A DNA stretch of 64,000 bases from Dyella sp. GSA-30 (GTDB taxonomy: Bacteria > Pseudomonadota > Gammaproteobacteria > Xanthomonadales > Rhodanobacteraceae). The stretch spans positions 2,023,524-2,087,523 of the forward strand of contig NZ_AP027042.1 in NCBI RefSeq assembly GCF_027924605.1. The letters run 5' to 3'. The translations under genes were made by a program, and so were the position numbers. The notes beneath the pieces are model-generated. The model was not told the DNA's origin, made no database searches, and saw nothing but the letters and a program-made list of their open reading frames with translations. How positions within the stretch are numbered: position 1 is the first letter of the stretch; each line of letters starts with the position of its first letter. Below, piece after piece: positions 46,095 through 54,765 of the stretch.

Positions 46095-47195
46095 TCAACC
46101 GGGACAGGCCTCGGTCAACACAGCTAGAACCTGGGCTTCGTCCACGCCACTGACGATCTCCGCCTGCCCGATGCCGCGCCAGAGAATCAACCGCAGAGTG
46201 CCGGCGAGGTTTTTCTTGTCCAGCCGCATCAGGCCCAGCAGCACATCGGGCTGCATGCCCGGCGGGATCACGGTCGGCAGGCCGGTGCGTTCGAGCAGGG
46301 TCTGCAATCTCGCGGTATCGGCCGCTTCGCTCAAGCCCAGCCGCTCGGACAACCGCGCGGCCAGCACCATGCCGACCGCCACGCCTTCGCCGTGCAACAA
46401 CGTGGTGTAGTTGCCGGCCGTTTCCAGCGCATGGCCGAACGTGTGGCCGAGATTGAGCAGGGCGCGTTCGCCCTGTTCGGTTTCATCCCGCGCGACGACG
46501 CCGGCTTTGTAGACCACCTTGCGGGCGATCGCGTCGATCAGTGTTGCTGTGTCGCGCACGGACAGCGCATCGGCATGCTGTTCGAGCCAGCCGAAGAACT
46601 CGGGATCGCCGATCGCGGCACCCTTGATCACTTCGGCCAGACCGGCGCGGTACTCGCGATCGGGCAGGGTGGTCAGCGTGTCGGTGTCGGCGATGACGGC
46701 GCGTGGCTGGTGGAACGCGCCAATCAGGTTCTTGCCGGCGGGCAGGTTGACGCCGGTCTTGCCGCCGACCGAAGAGTCGACCATCGCCAGCAAGGTGGTC
46801 GGCATCTGGATAAAGTCGATACCACGCATCCAGCAGGCAGCCGTAAAGCCGGCCAGGTCGCCGACCACGCCTCCGCCCAGCGCAATGACGCAGGCATCGC
46901 GGGTCGCACCCAGATGCGCCAGCGCTTCGAGTGCACGGCCCACATTGGCAAAGCTCTTGTGCGCTTCGCCGTCGTCAAGCAGGAACGACGACCATTGCAG
47001 GCCATCCAGTCCCTTTGCGATGCGTTCGAGGTAGAGCGGCGCGACCGTGGAATTGCTGATCACCAGCGCATGGCGCCCACGCAAGCGGGCACGCCAATAA
47101 GCGGTGTCGTCGAGCTGCCCGGGTCCGATGGACACGGTGTAGCTGCGGTCGCCCAGGGTGACGTCGATGCGGCGAAGAAGGGAGGAGAGACTCAT
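46095..47195 (-). CDS. aroB: 3-dehydroquinate synthase
   Basis: 366 residues. Conserved [40 protein letters not shown] (NAD and Zn site residues) and [12 protein letters not shown] with the zinc-binding His are all present. It forms 3-dehydroquinate from DAHP, step two of the shikimate pathway. The ATG at 47195 overlaps the aroK stop (ATGA), so the genes are translationally coupled. Confidence 0.97.
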   Translation of the reverse strand: MSLSSLLRRIDVTLGDRSYTVSIGPGQLDDTAYWRARLRGRHALVISNSTVAPLYLERIAKGLDGLQWSSFLLDDGEAHKSFANVGRALEALAHLGATRDACVIALGGGVVGDLAGFTAACWMRGIDFIQMPTTLLAMVDSSVGGKTGVNLPAGKNLIGAFHQPRAVIADTDTLTTLPDREYRAGLAEVIKGAAIGDPEFFGWLEQHADALSVRDTATLIDAIARKVVYKAGVVARDETEQGERALLNLGHTFGHALETAGNYTTLLHGEGVAVGMVLAARLSERLGLSEAADTARLQTLLERTGLPTVIPPGMQPDVLLGLMRLDKKNLAGTLRLILWRGIGQAEIVSGVDEAQVLAVLTEACPG

Positions 47196-47770
47196 ACGTC
47201 GGTTGTCTTCAAGGTGCCGGTATCGGCATGGTGGTGCGGAGCCTGTCGCTGCCAGGCCTGGTCGATCAGGCCGATGCTGCGCTCGCTCGCCGCGGGCACG
47301 CCTTCGAACTCGCCGGGGATGGCCAGGTCGGCGACTTCCCGATAAAAATCGACGCGTGCGAGCGACATGTTTTCCAGCCGCTCGCGGCGGTCGACGCCGG
47401 CCAGCAACGGACGCTTGGTGTCGCGTGCAAGGCGTTCGAGCTGTTGTTCGACGCTGGCCTGCAGCCAGATCACAAAACCGCGCTCGCGCAAATGCCGCCG
47501 GTTGTCGGCGGCCAATACGGCGCCTCCACCGGTAGCCAGCAAGACGCCCTGTCGTTGGCTGCATTCGTCCAGCAAGGTCGATTCGCGCTGACGAAAGCCC
47601 GCCTCGCCCTCGATTTCGAACACGGTACTCACGGGCACCCCGCAGTGGTGCTCGATCTCCTGATCCAGATCGATAAAGTGCAGCCCATAATGCGCAGCCA
47701 GACGTCGACCGATCGACGTCTTGCCGGCGCCGGTCGGACCGACGATAAAGAGATTGCACGAGGGATTCAT
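47192..47770 (-). CDS. aroK: Shikimate kinase
   Basis: 192 residues. Walker A GPTGAGKT at 11-18, shikimate-binding DLDQEIE, FRQRE, GGGAVL and the lid Arg in RPLL. It phosphorylates shikimate. No Shine-Dalgarno sequence is visible before the ATG, and the next gene starts in the other direction only 2 nt away, so its promoter must lie inside that gene and translation may be leaderless or start weakly. The C-terminal tail after about 170 is longer than in E. coli AroK. Confidence 0.95.
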   Translation of the reverse strand: MNPSCNLFIVGPTGAGKTSIGRRLAAHYGLHFIDLDQEIEHHCGVPVSTVFEIEGEAGFRQRESTLLDECSQRQGVLLATGGGAVLAADNRRHLRERGFVIWLQASVEQQLERLARDTKRPLLAGVDRRERLENMSLARVDFYREVADLAIPGEFEGVPAASERSIGLIDQAWQRQAPHHHADTGTLKTTDV

Positions 47771-47772
47771 AG

Positions 47773-48642
47773 GTGAACTTTAGCAGCGAACGCGTCCTGC
47801 TCGCCGGCTGCGGCGATTTGGGCCAGCGCGTAGCCCAGCGGCTTATCGATCGCGGTGCGTCCGTATGGGCCCTGCGCCGCCATCCACCCGCGTGGAAGGG
47901 GGCGCTTCGATGGCTGCGGGGCGATTTGTCCGACCCGGCCAGCCTGGCTAGCCTGCCTGCCGGTATCACCCGCATCGTGTTTCTGCCGGCGCCCGACGCG
48001 CGCGACGAAGCGGCGTATCGTGCGGTATTCGTCGAGGGCTTGCGGAATCTGCTTGGTGCGCTGGATCTGGCCGTGTGCCGGCGTGTGGTCTTTGTTTCTT
48101 CCAGTGCCGTCTATGGCGAGCACGATGGTGCGTGGATCGGCGAGACCACGCCGCCTGATCCGTTGAGCTTCAACGGTCGCGTGTTGCTGGAAGCCGAGCG
48201 ATGGCTCGCCGATCAGGCGTTGTCATCGGTCGTGCTGCGCCTTGCCGGCATCTATGGGCCGGGGCGCATGCAGTTGATCGAACGCTTGCGCAGCGGTCAG
48301 GTACGCGTGCCGCGCGACGTGCCGCATTGGGCCAATCGCATCCATGTCGACGATGCAGCCGATGCGATCATGCATCTGCTTATGCTCGCTGAGGTCTTGC
48401 CGCTCTACGTGGGCGCGGATGACACACCGCTGCCGTTGGATGTGCTCTATGACTTTCTTGCGCGGCAGGTGGGTGTTCCGGTGCCCGCGACAGGGCCCGC
48501 ACCGGCGGGTGTCGGCAGCAAGCGTTTGAGTAATGCGCGGTTGCGGGAAAGTGGTTTTGTTCCTCGGTGGGGCGATGCTCGGGAAGGTTATGCGGCGTTG
48601 CTTCAAGAGCCCCCCTCACCCCAACCCTCTCCCCCGGCATAG
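47773..48642 (+). CDS. YeeZ-like NAD(P)-dependent SDR/epimerase family protein
   Basis: 289 residues. Rossmann motif [12 protein letters not shown] at about 10-21; then [35 protein letters not shown] and [12 protein letters not shown], the extended-SDR pattern seen in E. coli YeeZ. The start is GTG 47773 with GAGGGA eight bases upstream, inside aroK on the other strand. The last residues ([11 protein letters not shown]) and the TAG stop are encoded by a REP-like repeat, so the natural C-terminus has been replaced or extended. Substrate unknown. Confidence 0.85.
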   Translation: MNFSSERVLLAGCGDLGQRVAQRLIDRGASVWALRRHPPAWKGALRWLRGDLSDPASLASLPAGITRIVFLPAPDARDEAAYRAVFVEGLRNLLGALDLAVCRRVVFVSSSAVYGEHDGAWIGETTPPDPLSFNGRVLLEAERWLADQALSSVVLRLAGIYGPGRMQLIERLRSGQVRVPRDVPHWANRIHVDDAADAIMHLLMLAEVLPLYVGADDTPLPLDVLYDFLARQVGVPVPATGPAPAGVGSKRLSNARLRESGFVPRWGDAREGYAALLQEPPSPQPSPPA

Positions 48643-48723
48643 CCAGGGGAGAGGGGCCTGACTGAGGCAAGCTTTGCTCCCTCTCCCCTGGCTATGCCGG
48701 GGGAGAGGGTTGGGGTGAGGGGG
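48610..48723. repeat. REP-like inverted pair (CCCTCACCCCAACCCTCTCC type), copy 2
   Basis: Left arm 48611-48656 and inverted arm 48678-48723, the same element as at 29043-29178 but with CCGGCATAGCC in the centre and a shorter spacer. The left arm lies inside the end of the SDR gene. Confidence 0.82.
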
Positions 48724-48793
48724 AACAAGAGGCGATGCGAAGCGAGCCCGCCGCCGTATAGGATGCGCAAGACATCCCACGGAGCGTTCGTCC

Positions 48794-49141
48794 ATGCCTC
48801 AGCGTATCCAGCCCCACCTGGTCAGCACCAGCAACGAAATTCCCGGTTTTCGCATCGTCCGCCCGGTCGGCATCGTGCGTGGCATCACCGTGCGTTCGCG
48901 CAGCGTCATCGGCAACCTCGGCGCCGCGCTGCAGACCCTGGTCGGCGGCAACATCACCATCTATACCGAGCTTTGCGAAAAAGCTCGCGAAGAAGCCTTC
49001 GAGCTGATGCTGCAGCATGCCGCCGAGCACGGCGCCAACGCGGTGATCGCGATGCGCTACGACGCCAACGATGTCGCCGAGGGCGTCACCGAAGTGCTCG
49101 CCTATGGCACGGCGGTATGGGTCGAACCGGTCGCCGGATAA
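48794..49141 (+). CDS. YbjQ family (UPF0145) protein
   Basis: 115 residues covering the whole family domain: VSTSNEIPGFRIVRPVGIVRG at the start, VGGNITIYTELCEKAREEAF in the middle, and HAAEHGANAVIAMRYDAN near the end. Members form small pentameric beta-rich rings; the name heavy-metal-binding domain is traditional, and their role is not established. GGAG about ten bases before the ATG. Confidence 0.92.
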   Translation: MPQRIQPHLVSTSNEIPGFRIVRPVGIVRGITVRSRSVIGNLGAALQTLVGGNITIYTELCEKAREEAFELMLQHAAEHGANAVIAMRYDANDVAEGVTEVLAYGTAVWVEPVAG

Positions 49142-49144
49142 CTC

Positions 49145-49975
49145 TTAGTTGTGCGTAATGCCGGTGACGTGCCGGTGGTTGTCGTACTCCACCGCGCTAT
49201 CGGCAAGCGACGGCAGGGTAGCCAGGGCATGGCGGCTCAGGCGTTCGTAGTGGGCGAGAAAGCGCACCATCGCCTTGGCGTCCATGGCCAGTGGAGCATG
49301 GCGGGCCAGCAGTTCTTCTTCCTGCTGGCTGCGCCATTGCCGCACGATGTCCCAGTTCGGTGCCTGCAGCACGATCAATGCGTCGAGCTTGCGCCACAAC
49401 GGCTGGTAGCCGCGTAGCTGCTTGTTGACCCAGTGACGCCAGACGCAGTCGGGATCTTCATCGCGTTCGAGCGCGTTGATCGGCGGTTCGAGTGCTGACT
49501 GCAACTGCGGTCGAATACCCAGCGCCCAGCCTTCGAGGATGATCAGCCTGGGTGGACGGGTCACCTTGGGCCAGCGTGACGGTGGCAGGCGGGTATCGCG
49601 ACCCTTGTCGAACCGCGGATAGCTGACCGGCAGTTTGTCCGAGGCATGCGGCAGGGCTGCCAGCACCGACATCAACAGCTCGATCTCGTGGGTGCCCGGC
49701 ACGCCGCGGGTGCGCAGCAACGGGTGAATCTGATGGGCGAGCACCTCGCGCTCACTGCGCGAGTAGTAGAAGTCATCCAGCGAAAGGACCTCGGTCGGCC
49801 AGCCGCGTGCCTCGGCCTGGGCTTTCATTTCCCGGGCCAGGGTGCTCTTGCCGCTGCCTTGCAGGCCGGACAGGCCCAGCAGGTAGGGACGCCTGGCACG
49901 CGCGATGCGCCCGGCGTATTGATCGAGCAGGTGTTCGGCCAGGGCCGAATTCTGCATGCTAGCATCGATATTCAT
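49145..49975 (-). CDS. P-loop kinase, D-glycerate 3-kinase (GLYK) type
   Basis: 276 residues. P-loop GLSGLQGSGKST at about 35-46, LSLDDFYYSR (the DDFY motif of the PRK/uridine kinase group), HPLLRTRGVPGTHE, SYPRFDKGRD and ILEGWALG. These features fit the plant/yeast-type glycerate 3-kinase and the related bacterial kinases. Start at ATG 49975; ATG 49984 three codons upstream is also possible, and neither has a good ribosome-binding site. Overlapping no gene; divergent from pdxH. Confidence 0.8.
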   Translation of the reverse strand: MNIDASMQNSALAEHLLDQYAGRIARARRPYLLGLSGLQGSGKSTLAREMKAQAEARGWPTEVLSLDDFYYSRSEREVLAHQIHPLLRTRGVPGTHEIELLMSVLAALPHASDKLPVSYPRFDKGRDTRLPPSRWPKVTRPPRLIILEGWALGIRPQLQSALEPPINALERDEDPDCVWRHWVNKQLRGYQPLWRKLDALIVLQAPNWDIVRQWRSQQEEELLARHAPLAMDAKAMVRFLAHYERLSRHALATLPSLADSAVEYDNHRHVTGITHN

Positions 49976-50033
49976 GCGCGCCATGATGGCGCGAGACGGC
50001 CACGAATCAAGAGTTTCCAGTCCTTATAACGTC

Positions 50034-50621
50034 ATGCTGAATCAAGAAATTCTAGCTACCTTCCTACAACTGCTCGACGAGGCCAAGACGGCCGGCGAGC
50101 GTGAACCCACCGCCATGACCCTGGCCACCGTCGACGGCGACGGTCGCGCCAGTTCGCGAATCGTACTGCTGAAAGGCGCCGATGAGCGCGGCTTTCGCTT
50201 TTTCACCAACTATGACAGCGACAAGGGCCAGCAACTGGCGGCTCATCCGCAGGTTGCGCTTTGCTTTCACTGGAAACGATTGCGCGACGGCGTGCAGGTG
50301 CGTGTCGAAGGTGTGACGCGCAAGCTGCAGGCTCCCGAATCGGACGCCTACTTTGCTACCCGTGCACGACAAAGCCAGATCGGCGCCTGGGCCTCGCTGC
50401 AGTCGCAGACCCTGCCTGAGCGGGCGACGTTCGAGCAGCGCGTGGCGCACTACGAGAAAGAGTTCGAGGGCCGCGACGTAACGCGCCCTCCACACTGGGG
50501 CGGGTATGTGGTTGAACCCGACATGGTCGAGTTCTGGTACGGCGCCGAGTTCCGCCTGCACGAGCGCGTGCGTTGGAACCGCCATGGCCAGACCTGGACC
50601 CACCGCCTGCTTTATCCCTGA
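50034..50621 (+). CDS. pdxH: Pyridoxamine 5'-phosphate oxidase
   Basis: 195 residues. FMN-binding SRIVLLKGADERGF and FFTNYDSDKGQQLAAHP, the family block SQIGAWASLQSQ, and the C-terminal EFWYGAEFRLHERVRW-RL pattern. It oxidises PNP and PMP to pyridoxal phosphate. The ATG 50034 (MLNQEIL) is chosen because the family fold starts just after; the start is not supported by a clear Shine-Dalgarno site. 10 nt upstream of the YjbQ gene, same strand. Confidence 0.93.
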   Translation: MLNQEILATFLQLLDEAKTAGEREPTAMTLATVDGDGRASSRIVLLKGADERGFRFFTNYDSDKGQQLAAHPQVALCFHWKRLRDGVQVRVEGVTRKLQAPESDAYFATRARQSQIGAWASLQSQTLPERATFEQRVAHYEKEFEGRDVTRPPHWGGYVVEPDMVEFWYGAEFRLHERVRWNRHGQTWTHRLLYP

Positions 50622-50631
50622 GCCATCCGCC

Positions 50632-51075
50632 ATGACCGCACGCGCCAAGCCAGCCGATCACGTCGCCCAGCAAGGCTTCACGGTCCATAGCCGTGGCCGT
50701 GGTTTTGTCGAGATCAGCGACGAGGTTGGCGACGTCGTCAGTGCCTCGGGCGTGCAGACCGGCATCGTCAATGTCTTCGTGCAGCACACCAGCTGTTCCT
50801 TGCTGATCAGCGAAAACGCCGACCCGGCCGTGCGTGACGATCTGGAGCGCTGGTTTGCACGTGCGGTGCCCGACGGTGACCCGTTGTTCCAACACGACGC
50901 CGAAGGTCCGGACGACATGCCCTCGCATGTGCGCGCCATCCTCACCGGTGTCACCCTCACCGTGCCGGTTCATGGTGGCAAGTTGGCCTTGGGTACCTGG
51001 CAGGGCATCTATCTGTGGGAGCATCGGCGTGACGCGCATCAGCGGAAGGTGATGGTGACGGTGCTTGGGCATTGA
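50632..51075 (+). CDS. YjbQ family (UPF0047) protein
   Basis: 147 residues covering the YjbQ fold: GFVEISDEVGDVVSASGVQTG near the start, VFVQHTSCSLLISENADP with the conserved His, DMPSHVRAILTG and a closing GTWQGIYLWEHR. Family members show weak thiamine-phosphate synthase activity. Ten nucleotides after pdxH, so probably in one operon. ATG at 50632 comes right after the pdxH stop. Confidence 0.9.
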   Translation: MTARAKPADHVAQQGFTVHSRGRGFVEISDEVGDVVSASGVQTGIVNVFVQHTSCSLLISENADPAVRDDLERWFARAVPDGDPLFQHDAEGPDDMPSHVRAILTGVTLTVPVHGGKLALGTWQGIYLWEHRRDAHQRKVMVTVLGH

Positions 51076-51131
51076 GCGGGCTACGCGTGTTCACGGTCGG
51101 GTGGCTCAAGCAGGCCACCATTTTTCGCACA

Positions 51132-51584
51132 ATGAAAATTCATGAGTTGGCGATCTTCGTGCTGGCATGGTGTCTGCTCGGATGTTCTCCTGAATCAGGG
51201 AAAAGAGATTCCGTGCCGCCGATGTTTCGAATGAGCGTTGCGCCGAACGACGCCTTGGCTCGATTTGATCTCGTGCTGGAATCTGAAGACCCGCACCCTC
51301 TTTGTTTGTCCGCTGAACAATGGCCTGACCAATGGGGAGAGCTCGGTGGTTGGACCGGGCAGGCGAAGGTCATCATGCATAACACGGTATCGCCGTCCAA
51401 ATTTAAGAACTTTGGTTACTGCCCCTCTAACTGCACGAGGTGGACGATCACTCGGGAGCAGCCATTGCACGGATTTATTGCCTACGACCAATTCGCATCG
51501 AGCGAGCCGTTAGCCACGGTGGTCGACAAGCGATTGTTTTTCGAGGTGCAGCCTTATGTCTGCCCTAAAGCTTCCCGCTTCTGA
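51132..51584 (+). CDS. Predicted lipoprotein of unknown function
   Basis: 150 residues. Lipobox LLGC at residues 16-19 (IFVLAWCLLGCSPES), so a lipid-anchored envelope protein; the start is set there. The mature part has five cysteines and reads as one small beta-rich domain (WTITREQPLHGFIAYDQF). Clearly richer in A+T and rarer codons than its neighbours, which suggests transfer. No domain recognised. Confidence 0.7.
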   Translation: MKIHELAIFVLAWCLLGCSPESGKRDSVPPMFRMSVAPNDALARFDLVLESEDPHPLCLSAEQWPDQWGELGGWTGQAKVIMHNTVSPSKFKNFGYCPSNCTRWTITREQPLHGFIAYDQFASSEPLATVVDKRLFFEVQPYVCPKASRF

Positions 51585-51641
51585 AATGCCCGCCGGACTT
51601 GTGCGAAAGTAGGAAGTCCCTCCACGCCCAGCCGGTTCATT

Positions 51642-52445
51642 GTGTCCGACGCCTTCCCTAGTCGCATCGTCTGCCTCACCGAAGAGCCCACCGAAGTCCT
51701 CTACGCCCTTGGCGAAGAACACCGCATTGCGGGTATCTCCGGTTTCACCGTGCGGCCACCCCGTGCGCGCAAGGAGAAGCCGAAGGTCTCGGCGTTTACC
51801 AGCGCAAAGATCGGTGAAATTCTCAAACTCGAACCGGACCTGGTGATCGGTTTTTCCGATATCCAGGCCGACATCGCGCGTGACCTGATCAAGGCCGGCA
51901 TCGAGGTCTGGATCAGCAACCATCGCAGCGTGGAGGGCATCCTTGCCTATATCCGGCGCTTGGGAGCGATGGTGGGCGCGGCGGAGAAGGCCGATGCGTA
52001 TGCGCGCAAGGCCGAGCAGCATATCGCCGAGATCGAGGCCAAGGCCGCTTTATTGCCGCGTCGTCCCAAGGTGTATTTCGAGGAATGGGACGAACCGCTG
52101 ATTACCGGTATCCGCTGGGTGGCCGAGCTGGTGCGTATTGCCGGTGGCGACGATGTGTTTCCGCATCAGGCCGGCGAATCGCTGGCCAAGCATCGCATCC
52201 TGGAAAACCCGGATGTGGTGATCGAGCAGGCGCCGGACATCATCCTGGGCTCATGGTGCGGCAAGCGTTTCCGGCCCGAGCGTGTCGCGGCCCGCACCGG
52301 TTGGGAGGCGATTCCCGCCGTGCGCGATGGCGAGCTGCATGAAATCAAATCGCCGCTCATCCTGCAGCCTGGACCCGCCGCATTGTTCGACGGGCTGGAC
52401 GCGATTCATGCCGTGATCAGCGGCTGGGCGTCACGCAGGGCTTGA
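51642..52445 (+). CDS. BtuF-like cobalamin/iron-chelate binding protein without signal peptide
   Basis: 267 residues of periplasmic-binding-protein fold type III: RIVCLTEEPTEVLYALGEEHRIAGIS, ILKLEPDLVIGFSDIQADIARDL and LAKHRILENPDVVIEQAPDIIL are the usual BtuF/FhuD blocks. But the start (GTG 51642) runs straight into the fold and no signal peptide is visible, and no btuC or btuD is near. It may be a cytoplasmic relative. An upstream in-frame start was not found. Its 3' end overlaps the convergent gene by 29 nt. Confidence 0.78.
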   Translation: MSDAFPSRIVCLTEEPTEVLYALGEEHRIAGISGFTVRPPRARKEKPKVSAFTSAKIGEILKLEPDLVIGFSDIQADIARDLIKAGIEVWISNHRSVEGILAYIRRLGAMVGAAEKADAYARKAEQHIAEIEAKAALLPRRPKVYFEEWDEPLITGIRWVAELVRIAGGDDVFPHQAGESLAKHRILENPDVVIEQAPDIILGSWCGKRFRPERVAARTGWEAIPAVRDGELHEIKSPLILQPGPAALFDGLDAIHAVISGWASRRA

Positions 52446-53031
52446 TCTCGTCGGCGATCTGCTGGGCTTGCCAGGTCTCCGGGGCGAAATGCGCGACCAG
52501 CGGCTTTTCGCCAGAGCGGGAGGCGTCCTGAGTCCAGGTCAGTTCGCCGCCGGCAATCCCCAGGGCCTCGGCGACCCGTAGCAGCGACGCCGGGGCGCTC
52601 TTGGCTGGTGAGCCTTTGGGAGCGCGTTTGCCTTTCTTGGCGACCGGCGCGGGGCCGGTCATGGCCTGACTGACGGTAAATGTGTAAGGGGCTTGGCCAC
52701 GGCTGCCGTAAGCGCCCACCGAGATCAGCGCCGGCGCTTGTTGCGAACCGGCCGAAAGATGCGCGCTGGGCTTCTTCGATGCCGCCGTGTTCGGACCCTC
52801 GTAGACGTCCAGGTCGAAATTGAGCCGTGCGGTGCTCATTAGTTGCAAATGCATGGAAAGGGCACCGCCCTGACCGGGCGCGCAGGTAATGGCGAGCTTT
52901 GCGGTTCGCTCGGTGCCGTCGGGCGTCCGCAGCGTTCCGTCGACAACCACTTGCGGCGTATCTGCCGAACTGTCTACCGCCGGCGCGCCGGCAAGCATGC
53001 CCGTGAACACCATCCATGCTATGGCGAACAT
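52417..53031 (-). CDS. Secreted protein of unknown function
   Basis: 204 residues starting with a hydrophobic segment (FAIAWMVFTGMLAGAPA), so exported. The middle has GTLRTPDGTERTAKLAITCAP followed by a beta-rich part (LNFDLDVYEGPNTA), then a Lys/Pro/Ala-rich linker (VAKKGKRAPKGSPAKSAPAS) and a final segment ending with DEIKPCVTP. Only two cysteines, at the start and at the end of the mature part. AGAGG before the ATG. I do not recognise a family. Confidence 0.65.
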   Translation of the reverse strand: MFAIAWMVFTGMLAGAPAVDSSADTPQVVVDGTLRTPDGTERTAKLAITCAPGQGGALSMHLQLMSTARLNFDLDVYEGPNTAASKKPSAHLSAGSQQAPALISVGAYGSRGQAPYTFTVSQAMTGPAPVAKKGKRAPKGSPAKSAPASLLRVAEALGIAGGELTWTQDASRSGEKPLVAHFAPETWQAQQIADEIKPCVTPSR

Positions 53032-53053
53032 CAAAACGACCTCTTGAGGATTG

Positions 53054-53641
53054 TCAGCCGACCGAGCCGATGCCCAGGGCGAGCTGCATACCGTAACCGG
53101 TTAGCGGCGCGACCACCAGCAGGCGCAGCAGGACCAGCACGATCATGACCACCCAGGGGCCGAAATCCAGCCCGGCGGCCACCAGTTTGCCCCTCACCGG
53201 GCGCAGTATCGGCTCGACCAGGCTGCTCATCAGGCGCAGGACCGGGTGGTAGCGATCGACCTGGAACATGCTCATCAGCGACCACACGAAAATCAGCACC
53301 AGGTAGAACACCAGGATGAAGTCGAGCAGGTCGGCAAACGACAACAGCAACAGCCCGGCGATACCGGGCATGCGGCCGAGCAGCACGAAGATCAGCAGGC
53401 GCTTGAGCAGCATCAGTAGCCAGGCGATCAGCACCGCCGCGGTATTGATCCGCCGCCAGTTGGGGATGATCCGCCGGATCGGCGACAGGATCGGATTGGT
53501 GTAGCGGTAGATGAACTGGCTGAGCGGGTTGTTGAAGTCCGCCCGGCTCGCTTCGGCCAGCAGGCGCAGCACGATCAGGGTAGCCGCCGCGCTGAAAACC
53601 ACTTCAAGCAGAAAAGAGAACGCACTGATCAGGTAGCTCAT
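53054..53641 (-). CDS. YggT family membrane protein
   Basis: 195 residues with four or more helices arranged as two YGGT repeats; NPILSPIRRIIPNW in the first and EPILRPVRGKLVAAGLDFGP in the second are the repeat signature. Members act in osmotic or K+ stress and possibly in cell division; the function is not settled. Overlaps proC by four bases (ATGA), a widely kept pairing. Confidence 0.93.
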   Translation of the reverse strand: MSYLISAFSFLLEVVFSAAATLIVLRLLAEASRADFNNPLSQFIYRYTNPILSPIRRIIPNWRRINTAAVLIAWLLMLLKRLLIFVLLGRMPGIAGLLLLSFADLLDFILVFYLVLIFVWSLMSMFQVDRYHPVLRLMSSLVEPILRPVRGKLVAAGLDFGPWVVMIVLVLLRLLVVAPLTGYGMQLALGIGSVG

Positions 53642-54468
53642 GCGCCCATCTCCTTGTCCAGGGCGGTGGCCATTTCCTCGCCACGACGGGTGGCGGCGGC
53701 CACGGCGCGAGCGGTGATGCGCGCCAGGCCGTCGGCGGCGAAGCTCTCCAGCGCGGCCTGGGTGGTGCCATTAGGAGAGGTGACGCGCTGGCGCAATACC
53801 CCAGGGTCCTCGCCACTTTCGACCATCATGCGGCCGGCGCCAAGGCAGGTCTGCGCGGCCAGGGCGCGGGCGGTTTCGCGCGGCATGCCCTGGGCGACCG
53901 CGGCGTCTTCCAATGCCTCGACCAGGGCAAAGAAATAGGCCGGACCGGAGCCGGAGACCGCGGTGACGGTATCCATCAGGCGTTCGTCGTCGATCCAGCG
54001 GGTCTGGCCAACGGCGTCGAGTATGTGTTGAGCCTGCGCGCGCTGGGGTGGGCTGACCCGCTGGTTGGCGTACAGGCCGGTCGCGCCGGCGCCGATCAGG
54101 GCGGGCGTATTGGGCATGCAACGCACGATCGGCAGGCCATGGCCAAACCAGCGTTCGAGCTGGTCCACGCGCACGCCGGCAGCGATCGAAATCAGCAGGG
54201 GGCGGTGGCGTTGCAGGGTGTCGCGCAGCTCGGTATGCAGGCTGGGCATGATTTGCGGCTTGACCGCCAGCAGCAGCACCTCGGCTTCGGCAGCGGCCAG
54301 GCGATTTTCCGCAAAGCAGGCCACCCCGAATTCGCGCCCCAGTTCCTGACGCACGTCGGCACGGGGTTCGGCCACGCTGATGGAGGAACTGGCGATGCCC
54401 GTCTTGAGCAGGCCGCCGATCAGGCTGCGGGCCATGTTGCCGCCGCCGATAAATGCAATTCGTGTCAT
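53638..54468 (-). CDS. proC: Pyrroline-5-carboxylate reductase
   Basis: 276 residues. NAD(P) motif IAFIGGGNMARSLIGGL at the N-terminus; CMPNTPALIGAGATGLYAN and VTAVSGSGPAYFFALVEAL are ProC hallmarks. Last step of proline synthesis. First gene of proC-yggT. The yggS gene, usual between pilT and proC in related bacteria, is missing here. Confidence 0.96.
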   Translation of the reverse strand: MTRIAFIGGGNMARSLIGGLLKTGIASSSISVAEPRADVRQELGREFGVACFAENRLAAAEAEVLLLAVKPQIMPSLHTELRDTLQRHRPLLISIAAGVRVDQLERWFGHGLPIVRCMPNTPALIGAGATGLYANQRVSPPQRAQAQHILDAVGQTRWIDDERLMDTVTAVSGSGPAYFFALVEALEDAAVAQGMPRETARALAAQTCLGAGRMMVESGEDPGVLRQRVTSPNGTTQAALESFAADGLARITARAVAAATRRGEEMATALDKEMGA

Positions 54469-54765
54469 GCCGCTTCCTTACCTGTAGAACCTGCTTACCT
54501 TAGCGCACCGGGGGTGGCCGCGGTCATCGTCGCGTCATCGCTTATCTGGTCTAGTTGCGCACCTTTCATCAACCGTAGTTCGCACTTTGGACATAGGCCC
54601 GCCGATAAGGCTGGTGGCGCGGGCCTTGGCACGAGTAGTATCGGGTCCGCTGCACGGGGGGAACCTGCGGTCCGGGCCGGGTGCGCAAGCGCCTAACGCG
54701 TCCAGGTGCGCCCTCGGTAGCCAAAAGATAAGAACATCCGGACTTAAGGGTTTTAGGGGGAACCG
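54469..54765. other. Divergent promoter region between proC and pilT
   Basis: 297 nt with no gene. It must carry both promoters; GGGG-rich purines (AGGGGG) before the pilT ATG serve as its ribosome-binding site. A TGGCACG at 54627-54633 looks like half a sigma54 site but has no -12 partner. Confidence 0.5.

Noticed and set aside
54627-54633. TGGCACG, half of a sigma54 promoter, before pilT
   Set aside because: No GC at the -12 position (AT is there), so the spacing rule is not met.
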